Shown here: piece by piece, positions 6,211-6,592 of the stretch | Layout: each line of letters starts with the position of its first letter | Position numbering within the stretch: the first letter of the stretch is position 1 | Assembly (NCBI GenBank): GCA_026989995.1 | Contig: JALSIO010000029.1 | Span: 1 to 6,592, forward strand | Length of the DNA stretch: 6,592 nucleotides | From: Myxococcales bacterium | GTDB lineage: Bacteria > Myxococcota_A > UBA9160 > JALSIO01 | Direction of reading: 5' to 3' | Notes under the pieces: model-generated | Databases searched by the model: none | What the model was told of the DNA's origin: nothing | The model's input: the letters and a program-made list of their open reading frames with translations, nothing else | Position numbers and translations under genes: made by a program

Positions 6211-6592
6211 GGCCGGAGGACCCGCTTTCGGGTGTGACGGTGGTGGCGGTGATCGGCGCCCTCGAGGCACCGGGTGGTGCCGAGAAGGCCTTCTCCGCCA
6301 TCGTGCGGGGATTTCGCGACCGGCTCGGACTCACGGTGCGGGTGGCGAGCCACCTGCCGCCGGGCCACGCGGCCGGCGCGGGCGGCGGGGCGCCCGGGAG
6401 CCGGGGAGCCATGGCGCGGTCCCAGCCCGGTGCCGCGGGCAGCGCGGCGGGCGGTCCGGAGTCGGAACCGGTGGAGCCGGTGGTGCTGCGGCCGGGTGGC
6501 GCCCCTCCCGGACCGGGTCTCCTGCTTCGGGCCCGCCGGCTGGTTGCGACCGCTCCGAGGCCCGCGCTGCTCTTTCCCTTCCAGGTCAACAG
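6207..6592 (+). CDS. Probable GT4-type glycosyltransferase, N-terminal part only (3' end outside window)
   Basis: The frame opens at GTG 6207, inside the preceding stop, and stays open for 128 codons to the window end. VTVVAVIGALEAPGGAEKAF (10-29) is the typical first beta strand, glycine-rich loop and helix start of GT4 enzymes, with the GGAE at 23-26. VRVAS (45-49) looks like the next strand. LLLRARRLVATAPRPALLFPFQVN (105-128) resembles the later helix and strand that lead to the acceptor-site loop. Between them, residues about 51-104 are dominated by Gly, Ala, Pro and Ser. That is unusual in this domain and suggests a disordered insertion or lineage-specific loop. A GGAG ribosome site and the same 4-base overlap as the other genes support it as a real gene. 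The donor domain with the EX7E glutamates lies outside the window, so the family call rests on the N-terminus only. Confidence 0.72.
   Translation, partial: MRPEDPLSGVTVVAVIGALEAPGGAEKAFSAIVRGFRDRLGLTVRVASHLPPGHAAGAGGGAPGSRGAMARSQPGAAGSAAGGPESEPVEPVVLRPGGAPPGPGLLLRARRLVATAPRPALLFPFQVN

Noticed and set aside
5212..6589. Antisense open frames over the Gfo module and the last gene (5212-6270 and 5918-6589)
   Set aside because: The + strand carries conserved family motifs and junction signals here; the antisense translations carry none.

Overview
The window is a compact, one-strand polysaccharide-assembly operon from a very GC-rich bacterium. Codon third positions are overwhelmingly G or C, and long antisense open frames occur throughout, as expected at this base composition. 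The gene content (two GT4 glycosyltransferases, a start of a third, a Wzy/WaaL-type membrane protein and two Gfo/Idh/MocA-type oxidoreductase proteins) fits exopolysaccharide, capsule or O-antigen loci of Gram-negative bacteria such as deltaproteobacterial or related lineages. The sequence alone does not fix the taxon.

Layout, all on the + strand: (1) 2-1006, 3' part of a Gfo/Idh/MocA oxidoreductase, probably the C-terminal half of a Zn-alcohol-dehydrogenase/Gfo bi-domain protein whose front half lies outside the window; (2) 1003-2181, GT4 glycosyltransferase; (3) 2178-3443, polytopic O-antigen polymerase/ligase-like protein; (4) 3440-4621, second GT4 glycosyltransferase; (5) 4618-6210, a 530-residue protein with an unusual N-terminal region and a C-terminal Gfo/Idh/MocA module; (6) 6207 to beyond the window end, the N-terminal 128 residues of a probable third GT4 enzyme.

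Each of the five gene junctions is a 4-base stop/start overlap (GTGA four times, ATGA once). There is therefore no intergenic DNA, and no room for an internal terminator or conventional promoter between genes. The operon must begin upstream of the window and continues past its end.

Inferred division of labour: the oxidoreductases modify a sugar (as a nucleotide sugar or within the glycan), the cytoplasmic GT4 enzymes assemble a lipid-linked oligosaccharide, and the membrane protein polymerises or ligates it on the periplasmic side. No RNA gene, CRISPR array, mobile element or attachment site was seen. The most unusual item is gene 5. Its N-terminal region looks like a stripped-down remnant of the alcohol-dehydrogenase half found in bi-domain proteins, and its Gfo module has altered pocket residues.
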